Of a DNA stretch of 64,000 nucleotides, positions 23,708 to 35,507 are shown piece after piece. Positions within the stretch are counted from its first letter, which is position 1, and the number at the start of each line of letters is the position of its first letter. The notes beneath the pieces were generated by a model. That model did not search any database. It was not told the DNA's origin and saw nothing but the letters and a program-made list of their open reading frames with translations. The stretch is from Patellaria atrata CBS 101060 (Eukaryota > Ascomycota > Dothideomycetes > Patellariales > Patellariaceae). The translations under genes and the position numbers were made by a program. Where the stretch lies: the NCBI GenBank assembly GCA_010093705.1, contig MU006098.1, forward strand, positions 231,981-295,980. Reading direction: 5' to 3'.

Positions 23708-26700
23708 ATGAATAATGCAAACTTCCAGCGCGCTATGATGGGCGGGGCTGGCCCCGCTCAGCAGGTCATGCAAAGGACCGGGAATTTGAAGGAGACCCTG
23801 ATGAATCAGTTCCGCAATGCTCAGGTGCCTATAGGCTGGCAGCAAAATGTTGTAGCGGAAGATCGCGCTGTTCTCGCCGCAAATTTGTGAGTCATCCTTC
23901 CTATTGTGCCCTGCCTTCTCTATTGTGCTTTCTCATCGTGCGAAACATGTCGGACGTAACATAACAAGCCCCGTGAATAAATTATCGCTAACGAACTCCC
24001 ACACAGATTTACTGCGTTTCGCCTCGCAAGACCTCAATCCAGCGATGCGGACATTTTCCAAGTAACATGTCGATTGGAAAGTGAAATGTTCAATAAGTCT
24101 CAAACTAGGGTAAGAGTGAAGCCATGAGTAAAGAGTCTAGCTAACGCAAATCACAGGATGAATATCGCAACCAAATGTCGATAAGGATGAATCAATTGAA
24201 AACTCAGCGACAGAATAATATCAACGCTCAACATCAACAGTTGGTCAACCCTCAAATGGGCATGATGGGTCAAAATCAGATGCAAAATGGCATGCAGGGG
24301 CAAAATCAAAATCAGTTTACCCCCCAATTCCCGCCACAATTGCAACACCCAATGCAGCCCTCCGTGATTGCGCAGCGACAGCAGAATAACCCTTCTATGG
24401 GTATGGACAACCCGGGAATGGCCACTCCAAACCAACAACAACAACAACAACAACAGCCACAGGGCGTTGCGCAACAGCCAAACATGCAGCAAAGGCCCAA
24501 CGTAGGAACGCAACTAAACCCCCAGGATAATATGAGGGTCAATCAGCTGGCGCATCAGTTAGCTCAACGTACGACAAAGGAGCAAATGGAGCAACTCAAG
24601 GCTAAGATACAGCATCTTGCGCCAGAAAAGCGCGCCCAATTGCAGCAACAAGGAATTGATCCAATAGTACACCATTTCCGCCATCAGGCGCTCCAAATGT
24701 TCGTTGAGCAGAAACGCAAGCAAATGCAGGCCCAAATGGGTCAGGCACAAGGGCAAGTCGGACCAGCTGCGAACGGAGTTATGCAACCACAAAACGCAAT
24801 GCAGCAAAGGGCAGCGCAACCGATGATGCAAAGCAAGAGTCAATCAGGTCCTGTCGCAGCGAATCAGGAATTCGATTTTTCACAATTTGCCGGTCAACAA
24901 GCCGAAGGTATTCGCGCGCAAGACGGAGGTCAGATGGTTGTACCTGCGAGTAACAATGCCAATCCTCAACCCGGAGCGGGCTTCAATCAACCGGCCATGC
25001 CACAGGGTCCGCAACAGCCGCAGCAAAACATGCCTAACCAACAACCTAACTTGAACAACCTTACAATACAGCAGAGGCAACAGTTCCTTAACGCTCAACA
25101 AGCTCAACGGGAGAACCAGATGCGACAGAATCATCAGAGGCTCGCTCATGCTCAGGCTCAAGCGCAAGCGCAAGCGCAAGCGCAAGCGCAAGCTCAGGCT
25201 CAAGCTCAAACGCAAGCAGCGCGAAACCAACTACAGGGTCAATCTGGAGGGTTGAACATGACACCGAATCCTCAACAGAGTCCAGCGATGCCAATGCTAA
25301 CGAGACCTATGGTCCCACCTGGTCAAGCTGGTAACGCAACACCGCAACCTCGCCCTCAGCAAGGTGTTCCGCAAACCCAGCCACAGAATCAAGGCCAGAT
25401 GGATTCGCGTATGGTATCCAACCTCCAGATGCTTCAACAGCGCTCTGCTGTTCCCCAAGGGCAAGCCGGTCAGGTTCAGATGACTCGGAACATGGCGGCA
25501 AGTATGCCGCAGCACGTGAGGGAAATGTTAATGACAATCCCTATGGAACAAAGGAAGGAATTCATGCAAAGATGGATGCAACAGCAGAATAATCAAGCTG
25601 GTGGTATAGGTGGCATTCAACAATTACCAGGAGCTCAACCAGGAATGACCATGAATCCCCAAGGGCAACAGCCTGGACAACAAGCGAATCCCTTGATGCA
25701 GCAGCAAGGATTGAATATGGTCCCTAACATGGTCCAAGGCATTCAAACACCTGGAGGAATGAATCAAACCCAATTGGAGGCGAGGATTATGGGCCAACAA
25801 AGACATATGGAACAGCAACGTAACTTCCTGATGGGGCCGGAGGCAGTCCAGCAGATGGATCTGAGAGAGTTCCCCCAAATCATTATAAATCAACAGTCTA
25901 AGAACATTCTGCCGCATAATGTCAAGACATGGGGACAATTGAAGAATTGGTTGACCGCGAACCCATCATTGATTCCTAATTTAGATCCAACCCGACTTCT
26001 TGAGCTCCAACGGATCAATTATTCGGAGTTGGTCATGGGAAATCAACCGCAACAAGCCAACAACGGGATGCCCCAGACGCAACCTCCTGGTCCCGGACAA
26101 GCTCCAATGGTCAATATGACGGGCATGGGACCGAACCGACAGCAATTGCAACAGCGTTTGATGGCTCAGCTTGTCCCTCCCCCGAACGATGCTTCACGAA
26201 TTCAAGTATCACCAGCGGAGATGGAGAATTTCAAGCGCGGGTTGATGCAAGCAAATCAAAATGTGCCGCCCGATGAGCAGTTGCGGGCGCTGGTTGCGAA
26301 CCGCAAGCTTGAAGCGTTAAAAGCTCAATATAATATTCGTGTACAACAGGCGACGCAGCAAGCTGTCTCGATTCAACAGCAGACGAATCAGCTCCAGCGA
26401 CAGACCCCTGGGCCAAATCAGGGCCAAATCATTCAGCAACGGCAGCAACAGGTCGGTCCTCAACAAACACCGCCTGTAAAGCCTGAGCAGACTCCTCAGG
26501 TAGTAAACAAACCAGGTCCCACTCCTGCGCAGCAATCGGGTACGCCGAAGACCCAATTTAACAAAGGGGTCAAGCGACCTAAGCCGAACGATGATGTAAT
26601 CGAAATTCCAAATCCTAATCAAGGGCAGCAACAGGCTAAACCTAATCTGCGCCAACTTACTAAGGATCAGTTGTCATCTTTGACGCCTCAGCAACAGCAA

Positions 26701-28621
26701 AACCCCTTCCGGCAGCAAGCTTTGCAGCGAGGGCAAGAAGCGAATAAACAAGGACAGACTGCCGCAATTGCGCAAACCCCTGATTCTCAAGCTAACAAGG
26801 CCCAAGTAGGTAATATCACGCAGGCTGAGAAGAAAAAGAAGTTGGAGCAGTTACGGAGGCAGATTCAAGAAACAACTCCTCGCGGCCAACCACTACCACT
26901 AGCCCCGGAGGTGAAGGCGGGTATGACTGTTCGATTACAAGCCAACTTTAATGTACTCTCCAAGCTGGATAAGACGCTGGAATACTACTATTTGACCGCA
27001 GCAGAACCGGAAGGAGAAAGTATGACGAAGAGATTGATGCACATGGTGAGTCAAATAATTAAATCACTCACAGCTTATACTAATACGGTTCCAGCGCTGT
27101 GTTCTCTACCACCAACTCAACAAGGATGGTACGCTTGCGGATAACCTAACAGTCGGACCTGAGGAATTCGAAAAGTTACTTGGGCAGCTAGGCGTCTTCA
27201 CCTCCACAATCTACAGGAAAATCCAGGAGAGGCATGCGAAGGTACAACAAGGTGGTCAAACCCAGACAGCTACTGCTGCATCGCAACAACCTGAGCAACA
27301 CGCATTGAATGCTTCTAATTTGACCTCTCACCAAGCCGCAATACGGGCCCAACAGGACAAGCAAAAACAACAGGGCCCACCACCATCCGCCCCGATGCGC
27401 CGCCAAAGCTCGCAAACTCCAGTTGCACCTACCTCCGCTCAACCACCATTCTCTTTCGGTGCACAATCTCCTCACGGCGTTCCGCTTTATGCACCGAGCA
27501 AAGGTGACCTTGACCTCAAGATCCCTCCAAACAAGAAGCCGAAAAAGACGCCAGGACAGAGCGCAACGTCAACCCCAGTCATGCCCAATGCATCGCCTAA
27601 GGTCATGAAAACTTCATCTCCAGACCTCAAGAGACAACAGGCGAAGATCGAGGCCAAGGTGGCTCCTGTTCAAGAAGTCAAACCGTCCTTCAAATGTCAA
27701 GCCCAGGATTGCGATTACAGTGTTCAAGGCTTTTCTACGCAGCCTGAACTTGAACGTCACATCAAGGAGGTTCACGCACCAATTGAGAACCCTTTGGGTT
27801 TCGCGATGGAGAAGATGGCTACTGGTATGGGTTTGAATCAGGATGGAACTTCCATAATTCCCCCTAAGGCAAAGAAACCAACGGCGACTGCTGGTCTGGC
27901 TCCAACTCCCAAACCAGCGGGTGTCAAAGCTGCCGCAACTCCTGTAGTGAAGCCGGAAGTTAGCACTCCCTCCGCCGTCGCGGTTTCCACGCCCATGAAC
28001 CGCGTCCCCACTCAAACTGGCATCAAGTCCTCGCCTTCTGCTAATTTGCTCAGGACACCTCAAGCCGCTGCTAAGGTGTCGACGCCCACTTCTGCTCCTG
28101 CAACGAAGGGAACGCCGAGCAAACCCATTGGCGCTACTGATAAAGCGATTTCCGGCGCTGCTGCCATTGACGATCTATTGGCTACCAAGGATGGCGAGGA
28201 TACGCTCTGGAAAGACTGTCCCTTCGACCCTAACAGTCTGCATACCTTATTTGATGGTCTCGACGTTCCTGGAATCGTTGATAAGGACATGTTTACCCAG
28301 ATCAGGGAGACTAATTCTCCAGCAACGACGCCGAGTTCCAAGGACAGCGATCGCAGCCGTGAGAGCGACATCTCCGAGAACGATAATCTGTACATCGATA
28401 TCGGATTTGACAACGACTATAGTTTCATCGATCCGTCGGCCGAGGGTCAGCATGGTATGGATGAAATCCTGCAGATCTCGCATTTGTTGAAAGCTCCGAC
28501 CGCCGAGGAGGGTGGAAAGGATTGGGATGAGAAAATGCACGAGGAGATGGATAAGTATAGTTTCGAAGAGCTGTTTGGAGATAATGCCGGGTTGGACGAT
28601 AATGGGATGATGATGTTTTGA
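23708..28621 (+). CDS. med15: Mediator subunit 15 (MED15/Gal11-like)
   Basis: Tail-module subunit of Mediator that binds transcription activators. Exons 23708-23886, 24007-24109, 24157-27045 and 27095-28621 sum to 1565 aa with every junction in frame. The KIX-like activator-binding domain spans about residues 20-105: GWQQNVVAEDRAVLAANLF, then CRLESEMFNKSQTRDEYR. A Gln/Asn/Met/Pro-rich region follows for about 800 residues, including a QQQQQQQQ run near 24440 and an Ala-Gln dipeptide repeat encoded at about 25150-25212. The C-terminal third contains PEEFEKLLGQLGVFTSTIYR, a C2H2-finger-like stretch (CQAQDCDYSVQGF...H-x4-H, encoded at 27694-27770), Pro/Thr/Ser-rich linkers and an acidic C-terminus (DNDYSFIDPSAEG, EELFGDNAGLDDNG). 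The finger is unusual relative to yeast Gal11. Confidence 0.92.
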
Positions 28622-30354
28622 AAAATAAAGGGGTGAGGAAGAGCTTGGAAAGATAGGGGAATTTGGGAGAAAAAAAAGTAATCGGATTTGTTTCTAGGTT
28701 TACGGAAGCGTGAAGGCACCGATGGTGCCGCGGGAACGGCGCAAAGGCGTATCTCACTAAGGTCTCGGGATTAGCGCCGATATCACATTCTTCGACTGCG
28801 CGAGATTGCGCGATAGGGTTATGGGATCTCGGAATCGGATTTGTTTATAGAGAGGCGTTTTATGGTGTGGCGATCATATCATTGTTTCTTTGGGGCTGGG
28901 TCTTTCTGGAATGATGATTACATGATTATACCCCCCATTTTTTCTTCATCATACATGAGCGAGGTTTTCTCTATAGGTCATATGAGTGGTGAGGGCGGAT
29001 CTGTTACGGAATCGTTTAGATACCAAAATTTTCCCCATCTTCTTGACTAAAATGATTTTGATTGTGATGGTGGGTTTTCGACTCTTAAAGGGAGATGGGA
29101 GACGTGTGACATATCTGATAACTACACAAAGATGCGGCTTAAGATCTATTAACCCGTAGGAATGAACTACCTTAGCTATCCGCATCTTCTTTGTTCGTCT
29201 TTTTCTTGCGGAATTAAGCGACCACCTTCGAGTGGGGAATACAAAGTACAGTATAACCTCTACTCTACCTACCCAACAGAGCTATGAGGACCTTTATCCC
29301 TGAATGAAGTCCATTCGGTTTCTATCATAACTCAAAACTTAGAAATGGATATGACTCATAGTCTACTAGAAGGCAGGACGTCTTCTTTTATATTATTCAA
29401 GAAACTGTGGTTATATCTTGGCATGAGACGGAGATCGATCTGGTAGAGTTTTAGTCCCAGTAACTGTACTGTACAGTACCTTAGTCACTTTAACCGGCGT
29501 ATTCAGCCGCAAGATCTCATTTTCTCCACGTCTTTGACTCGCAAGCGTAACGGTCGATGCCACACTTTTGCTAATTTCCCGACCTCCAACTTCAAGTCGA
29601 GGGACGCGGATACCTCGGGCATGCGGATGGTGTATACGCTGTAGCAACTACCGAGTGGTCAAAAGAGACGGAATCACGTCAACCCCTTCGAAAACAACAA
29701 CCTCTTTGGATTTATCCAGCATTCGATAGTTCAGGATGAGAAGGAAGCGTCATCGACGGAGGTCAAGAGACTCAAGAACGAGTCTGATATTGCTCACGTT
29801 TGGCGCACCGTGAACCGGGACCTCGATCGTCCATACTCATTTCACCCATATTGCCCGCATGGCCCTGGAATCTCTCTCTGCAGAAGAAGGTGAGAGAACT
29901 CTTCTGGAAGCTGGGGGACCTGGGCCTCTTACCGGGATTCATATCGTACGTACCGGTTCCTGGATTCTCTGCCCCGGCTATATTCGAACCTCTTGAGTCT
30001 TGACAACCTCTAAGGCCGCGGTGGCCCTCGTCATGATGGGCTCTTTCTGAGATGTGAATTGGTCAGTATCGACCTTCATGACCATTTCAACCGGTTGATG
30101 ATCGCCTTGGTCCTCGAAGCCCCGCATATTGCACGTCCTGAATCCTGGAATAATCGTGCGTGCGCCCATATTTCGACCTGGGATGAACTGCAGGAAGGCA
30201 ATTTGCATGCACAGATGGTGAGTGTATATAAGCAACCCGTAGTTTCCCCCAGGTAGGTCTTTCTCTTCTTTTTCTCTTCAGCGTGTCGATCCCGTTTCTC
30301 ACACCTCGTACCGCCCCTTCTACAAGTTTCATTCTTTTCTCCAATTCCGTCAAG
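28622..30354. other. Intergenic, xylanase promoter side
   Basis: About 1.7 kb with no gene that I can support. A frame without ATG at 29642-29893 (containing KRLKNESDIAHVWRTVNRDL) looks protein-like, as does a minus frame at 29978-30235, but neither has splice partners or recognisable motifs; they may be remnants of a lost gene. A short CTGTACTGTACAGTAC palindromic stretch lies near 29465. Confidence 0.4.
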
Positions 30355-30629
30355 ATGAAGACTACAGCTTCAATCCTCGCAGCTCTGGCTACCTCGCCAC
30401 TCGTCGCTGCTGCTCCTACTATAATAGAGCACGAGAAGAGAGGATGGGTCAACTGGACCAGCCCTGGCCTCAATGACCTCGCAAGAAAAGCAGGTCTGAT
30501 GTACTTCGGTACTGCCATCGACAACCCCTCATTGAACAACACCAAATACCTCTCCATCGCCAGGGACGCCCACGAGTTCGGACAAGTCACACCCGCCAAC
30601 GGACAGAAGGTCAGCCTCCCCACCCCCAT

Positions 30630-30663
<34 letters not shown>

Positions 30664-31531
30664 TTTACCCCCAACCCCTTTTCACAACCCAAACTAACAC
30701 CCCGCACAGTGGATGTACACCGAGCCCGAACAAGGCGTCTTCTCCTTTGAAATGGGTGACGCGATAATCAACCCCGCCATCGCCTCCCAGCAAATCCGCC
30801 GCTGCCACACAACCCTCTGGCACAACCAACTCCCGGACTGGCTCACCTCGCGCAACTGGACCAGCCCGGAACTCGTCTCCATCCTCGAAACCCACATCGC
30901 GGCCGTGGTGGGACACTACAAAGGCCTTTGCTACGCCTGGGACGTGGTGAACGAAGCCTTCAACGAAGACGGCACCTTCCGCTCGACCATCTGGCTCGAC
31001 ACCATCGGACCGAGCTATATCGAAACGGCCTTCAAGGCTGTCGCGGCCGCGGACCCGGACGCGAAACTTTATTACAATGATTATAACCTCGAGAGTATCT
31101 CGAACAAGACCCGCGCGGTCGGCGCCCTCATCCGCCGTCTGCAAGACTGCGGTGTCCCGAACCTAGGCGTGGGGATGCAGGCGCACCTCATAACGGGCAT
31201 GACGCCTTCATATACCGACCAGGTGGCCAACATGCAAGCGTTCGTCGATCTCGGGGTTGAGATCGCCGTCACCGAACTCGATATCCGAACCGAGTTGCCC
31301 TCGACGCCGGAGAAGGAGGAAACGCAGGCGCAGAATTATGCCGATACTGTGAAGGCGTGTGTGGATGTGCAGGGATGCGTCGGCGTCACCGTCTGGGATT
31401 TCTATGATCCGTATAGTTGGGTCCCGGGTGTTTTTGAGGGGGAGGGCGATGCGACGCTCTATCGCGAGAGCTTTGAGAGGAAGCCAGCTTGGTGGGCCGT
31501 TGCGGAGGTGTTGGATAGTGCTGCTAATTAG
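30355..31531 (+). CDS. Secreted GH10 endo-1,4-beta-xylanase
   Basis: Extracellular xylan-degrading enzyme. Exons 30355-30609 and 30710-31531 join in phase 0 to 358 aa. A signal peptide (MKTTASILAALATSPLVAAA) is followed by a KR site suggesting a short propeptide. Domain landmarks are GTAIDNPSL, the WHNQLPDW motif, the acid/base Glu in WDVVNEAF and the nucleophile Glu in VTELDIRTEL; VTVWDFYDPYSW and KPAWWA lie near the end. There is no CBM1 cellulose-binding module, so it is a single-domain GH10. Sequons NWT and NNT suggest glycosylation. The intron carries a 33-base C run. The gene is convergent with AP-1 gamma and probably carbon-source regulated, but no binding site was verified. Confidence 0.97.
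30631..30663 (+). repeat. C33 homopolymer in xylanase intron
   Basis: Thirty-three consecutive C within the 100-nt intron, which otherwise has a GTCAGC donor and a GCACAG acceptor. The exact length may be an assembly estimate because such runs are hard to sequence. Confidence 0.9.
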
Positions 31532-31963
31532 GTGGGGTGTGGTTGGTTGTTGAATGAGAAACGGGGGGCGGGGGGAAAGGGGTGTGGGCATAGATGGGAG
31601 GAATTGTACATGCAATGACAATGTAAAGTTGGTAGATCGATTTTTAACCCCTCTATACGAAATCACTATAAATTTTTTTTTTTTTTTTTTCGTGGGGGAA
31701 AGTAGGCTTCGGTGGAGATCTATCCTTGCATATTGCCCTTTTGACGTGGATTGGGACAGGTATCGTACGGGAAGTAGGCACTAGGTATATGATCGATTAT
31801 GCTAGATCTACCCGGCGCAGGTGGAGGCTACGGTACCAGAAATCCGCACGCATGTTATCAGACTTCTCGCACCCATATGGCATACCCTCAGTATCAAGCC
31901 GTTATATCCCCACGCCACAGCGGCTTCCCACAAGCATGAATTCAAAAAAGCTCACCCAACCAC
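31532..31963. other. Convergent 3' flanks
   Basis: About 430 bp between the stops of the xylanase and AP-1 gamma genes, with an 18-base T run at 31673-31690. No coding signal; it should hold both polyadenylation regions. Confidence 0.5.
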
Positions 31964-34835
31964 TCACGCCGGCTCCGACCAATCCACCTGCTCTGTCACG
32001 GGCGCTCCGGCTTTCGAATACGAAATCTTCAACCTCAACCTCAATCTCGGCGGCGGAGGCTACACGAAATCAGCAACAGCCCAAACACACAAAACGGCGA
32101 AGATCCGTGAAATGAAAATTAATACTACTTACCCCATTAACAGCGTTAACCCTCATCTGCTGCGTCGCGTCCTGCCCTGGGCCCAAATCCGCACTACTGA
32201 TGGCCTGCAACTGCAACTTCTGGCTCTTCGGGACCGCCGCTTGCAACGACACGCTTCCTAGATGGTCGAAGGCGCTCATGTTCTTGAACCGTGCGAGGAC
32301 TTGGATCATGTTGTCGCGCCGTTGCAGCTGAAATGTGATTTGGAGGTCGTTTTTACTGTATGCGGGATGAGCCGGGGGACCGCTTGCGACGGATGGGGTT
32401 ACGGATGGAGGTGGTGGAGAGGACATGCCGCCGAAGAAATCGGCTGATGCGGAGGGAGGTGGTCGTTGAGCTTGCGTTTGAGGCGCCGGCGTGCTGTTGG
32501 GTGTGTTGAAAAGATCCATGATCGAGGCGACGTTCGATTGTTGGGGTGCGGGAGATGCTGAATTGGCCGGGGTTGATGAGGTTTGGCCTCCGCCTAAGAT
32601 GTCGGCAAGGAGGTCGGCGTTCTGTTGGGAGCCGTTGACTGGACTGGTAGCACTAGATGGTTCGTCTGATCCGCCCATGAGGTCGAGTAGCATGTCTTGC
32701 TCGCTGACCTTGCTGGCGTGTTTCTTCCCGGAAGGTTTAGATTGCTTTTTCTTCGTTGCTTCTCCTAATACACGCTGCTCTTCCCGAATTTCGGGCGCTG
32801 GCATCTTTTCGAGGACGCCTTTTCTGATTGCGTTGTATGCGAAGAGGTTGCCATATTCGGCAGCGCGTTGTTGGATCTCAACATCCAGATCGGTCTGATG
32901 TTGTTGTAATAATCGTCTCAGCCGCTCAACTTGCTGTGGTTCGGATAATCGAGTGGTTAGTTTTATAGCCGATGTGACGATGTATTCCTTTACGACTTGA
33001 GTAGCATAACTACTGTTCAAAATAGTGGTAAACAAATCGACGATATCGCTTTCTTTGACTTCTTTTACGAGCTCTTCCTCTTCATATTGGCCTCCACGAA
33101 GAAGATTATCACCAAACTCACCTATTACCCAAGCACCGGCTAGAGTAAGCCCTTCCTGGGTAATATCATCTTTAAGACTAGCATATAGCTTTTGTGCAGA
33201 GTATGTCTGTAGGTCTGGAGTTGTAGCGATTAAGCGAACAAAAGATGACAAAATTTGTTCTTTCACGTAATTGCCCGCCTGATACTGTTAATAATGTCAT
33301 GTCTACAGACATTCCTTCGGTAACTTACAAGCTTCAGTACCCTCAGCATGGTATCAATATGCCATCGTTTGTTAGGGGCGAAGCGATCAGCTGCAATTCC
33401 GATTTGAGAAGTCATGACCGGTTTGAACTCGTTGTCCGCAACTTCTAGAAATGCCAGTAACTCTCGTATTAATACTCTGACGTTACTCTCGTTAATGAGT
33501 GTAAAGCTGAGATCAAGCGCTCTCCGTCTGATACTGATATCTGGGTCCCGTAGGCAATCAAGAATCGTGTTTCTATGCCGTTGTACTGCATTTGGTTCCA
33601 CGGCGACAACTTTGATGAGCGTGTTGAGAGCAACATAGCGAATATTATTGTCCCTATTTGCGAGAAACTTTCCTAGAATATTGACACCCAGGACCCTGAG
33701 ACCCGAGTCGGCTTCAATTTCCAGGATAGTGAGTACAGCCTCGTAAAGGATGGAGTTGCCCACGTTCTTCGAAGAATCTGTATTAGTAGCGACCTAGAAC
33801 GGTCAGTATGGGACTACATGAAAGGAGCAATCTGCTATATACCTGCGCCAGAATGTCATTAATTTGTTCACTCGTGTGCGCATCTCCCCGACCGAGAACT
33901 CGGAGCAGAGTGAGAATCTTAACTTGAAGAAAGGGATCCGTAATGCCTGTAACATCATGTTCAGGAGCGTAACCAGAGCTCGCCAGACTTTTTAAAATCT
34001 TGACGAGACCAAGAGTCAATGGTCTAAACATCTCCACGATCCCATTTTCGTCGCCCTCTGCCTCATCTGCTTCGCATAGACTCGTTACCAAGGTAAGACC
34101 GCAGAGAAGTACACCATGATTCCGATCTGAGAGAAGCATCTTTGCTTTCTCGAGGAAATGCTCTTGTAGATCTGGCACTTTCCTACATATTCTCATTGCG
34201 CAAAGAGCACCTTTCCGTCTAATATAGGGATTCGAGCTTGATATAATGGTTTCGACTTCAGGAAATAAATCTCGAGACATCTCTACGGAGGCGATATTTC
34301 CGAGTGTGCAAAGAGCAAGACCAACGATGTACTGATTAGAGGAGTTCAGGTCACTAACACGGGTCAGAAACTGGCCATTCACTCTTCCACCATTACGCAC
34401 TTCTTGAGAGAGTTTGTAACGAGTGTTAAGACCTCCTGGTTCTCGTCTAACAAGAGCATTGTCCCCAGATATCCCAACCGTTTATCTGCAAAGCGTGGAG
34501 ATGCGAGTAATTTTAAACACTCTATTTGGCCAAAATGTGTTCTCTCCCCTAGAGTAAATAGATATAGTAGTTTTGCAACATTATTCCGCCTTCCATATGT
34601 CAGTGCTAGTTCCCAGAAAGCGGTGATGGTAGAACTACGCACCGTACGTTCGAGTCTCCGCTCTCCTCTCTAAAGCTTGCTCGAATCGCCGCGCTCTCTT
34701 TTTGGACCACAGCTCGTTCATCTGCTATAGTCTTTGCCGCCCTTACATTTCGAATGAATTGCTTTACTAAAGTAGGAATTGAAGTTAGAAAAGCGTAAAT
34801 GGAGCAGCTGCCTGAGGAGACTCACAAGAGGTCAT
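31964..34835 (-). CDS. APL4: AP-1 adaptor complex gamma subunit
   Basis: Large subunit of the clathrin adaptor AP-1, sorting cargo between trans-Golgi and endosomes. Seven exons (34835-34826, 34766-34643, 34589-34401, 34353-33843, 33793-33329, 33278-32133, 32059-31964) give 846 aa with all phases consistent. The first exon is only 10 nt (MTS plus one base). The adaptin trunk begins [19 protein letters not shown] and includes [38 protein letters not shown] and MLRVLKLAGNY. A Ser/Pro/Gln-rich hinge with LLDLMGG and SIMDLFNTP (clathrin-box-like) leads to the gamma-ear ([20 protein letters not shown]) that ends in the last exon ([20 protein letters not shown]). Length and order are normal for the family. 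Confidence 0.96.
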
Positions 34836-35507
34836 TGCGGCGGTCTCTGGGACCCCAAAGGCGGATCTGCTCTTTGGCCAGTCTATTCAGTGGCTGTACG
34901 AAGATACTGTAGGGGTTTCGGGGGTGTTCTAGTCTGCGTAGGGTTCGTAAATTGCTCAAAGATGAATATGGGGTTTGACGAAAAGGTGCAAAAGCATCGA
35001 TGAAGGACCTTCTTGGCATACAGTTTCGCTAACTGGACAACCATACCTTTGTGAAAATGTCCCGCTTTTCAGCTTCAGGGTTGCTGAATCTTACCTCATC
35101 CGGTTGATACCGCTCGTGCATCACCAGAAGGAAAACACCGAGTTATCCGCTATGATAGTCTTACAGTTAGACGGTTGAAAGCTTGACCTTGTGGTACGCC
35201 TTGAACGGTACTTCGCCATGTCTCTTAAGACCACTCCTACGTCTTCCGAAGCTCCCGTATCTTCTTTAAATAAAGGACCTTCGTGCTCAAAGTCGATTTT
35301 CATTCCTTCATATCGCATTCTTTACCTGAGGAAGTAATTCCCGACTGATCGACATCTTCCAACAACCGCAAACTCGCAAAGCCACGCGCAGTGCCACCAT
35401 TGCTATAGACCATAGCGTCATAGTATTATTGCAAACATATACCTAGAGCTCAAATCACTTGAACCCTTCGATGAGGTTTGGAATTGATATATTGAGATAG
35501 AGCTATA
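34836..35507. promoter_or_regulatory. Divergent promoter region, AP-1 gamma / sterol acyltransferase
   Basis: About 670 bp between two divergent start codons. Short overlapping frames have no recognisable motif. No specific binding site was verified. Confidence 0.5.

Noticed and set aside
24151-26655. Several long minus-strand frames opposite MED15
   Set aside because: They are mirror frames of the Gln-rich repeats (Leu/Cys-rich shadows) with no independent motifs.
30087-30707. 206-codon minus frame opposite the xylanase start with a Gly run
   Set aside because: The Gly run is the complement of the intron C tract and the rest mirrors the xylanase exon.
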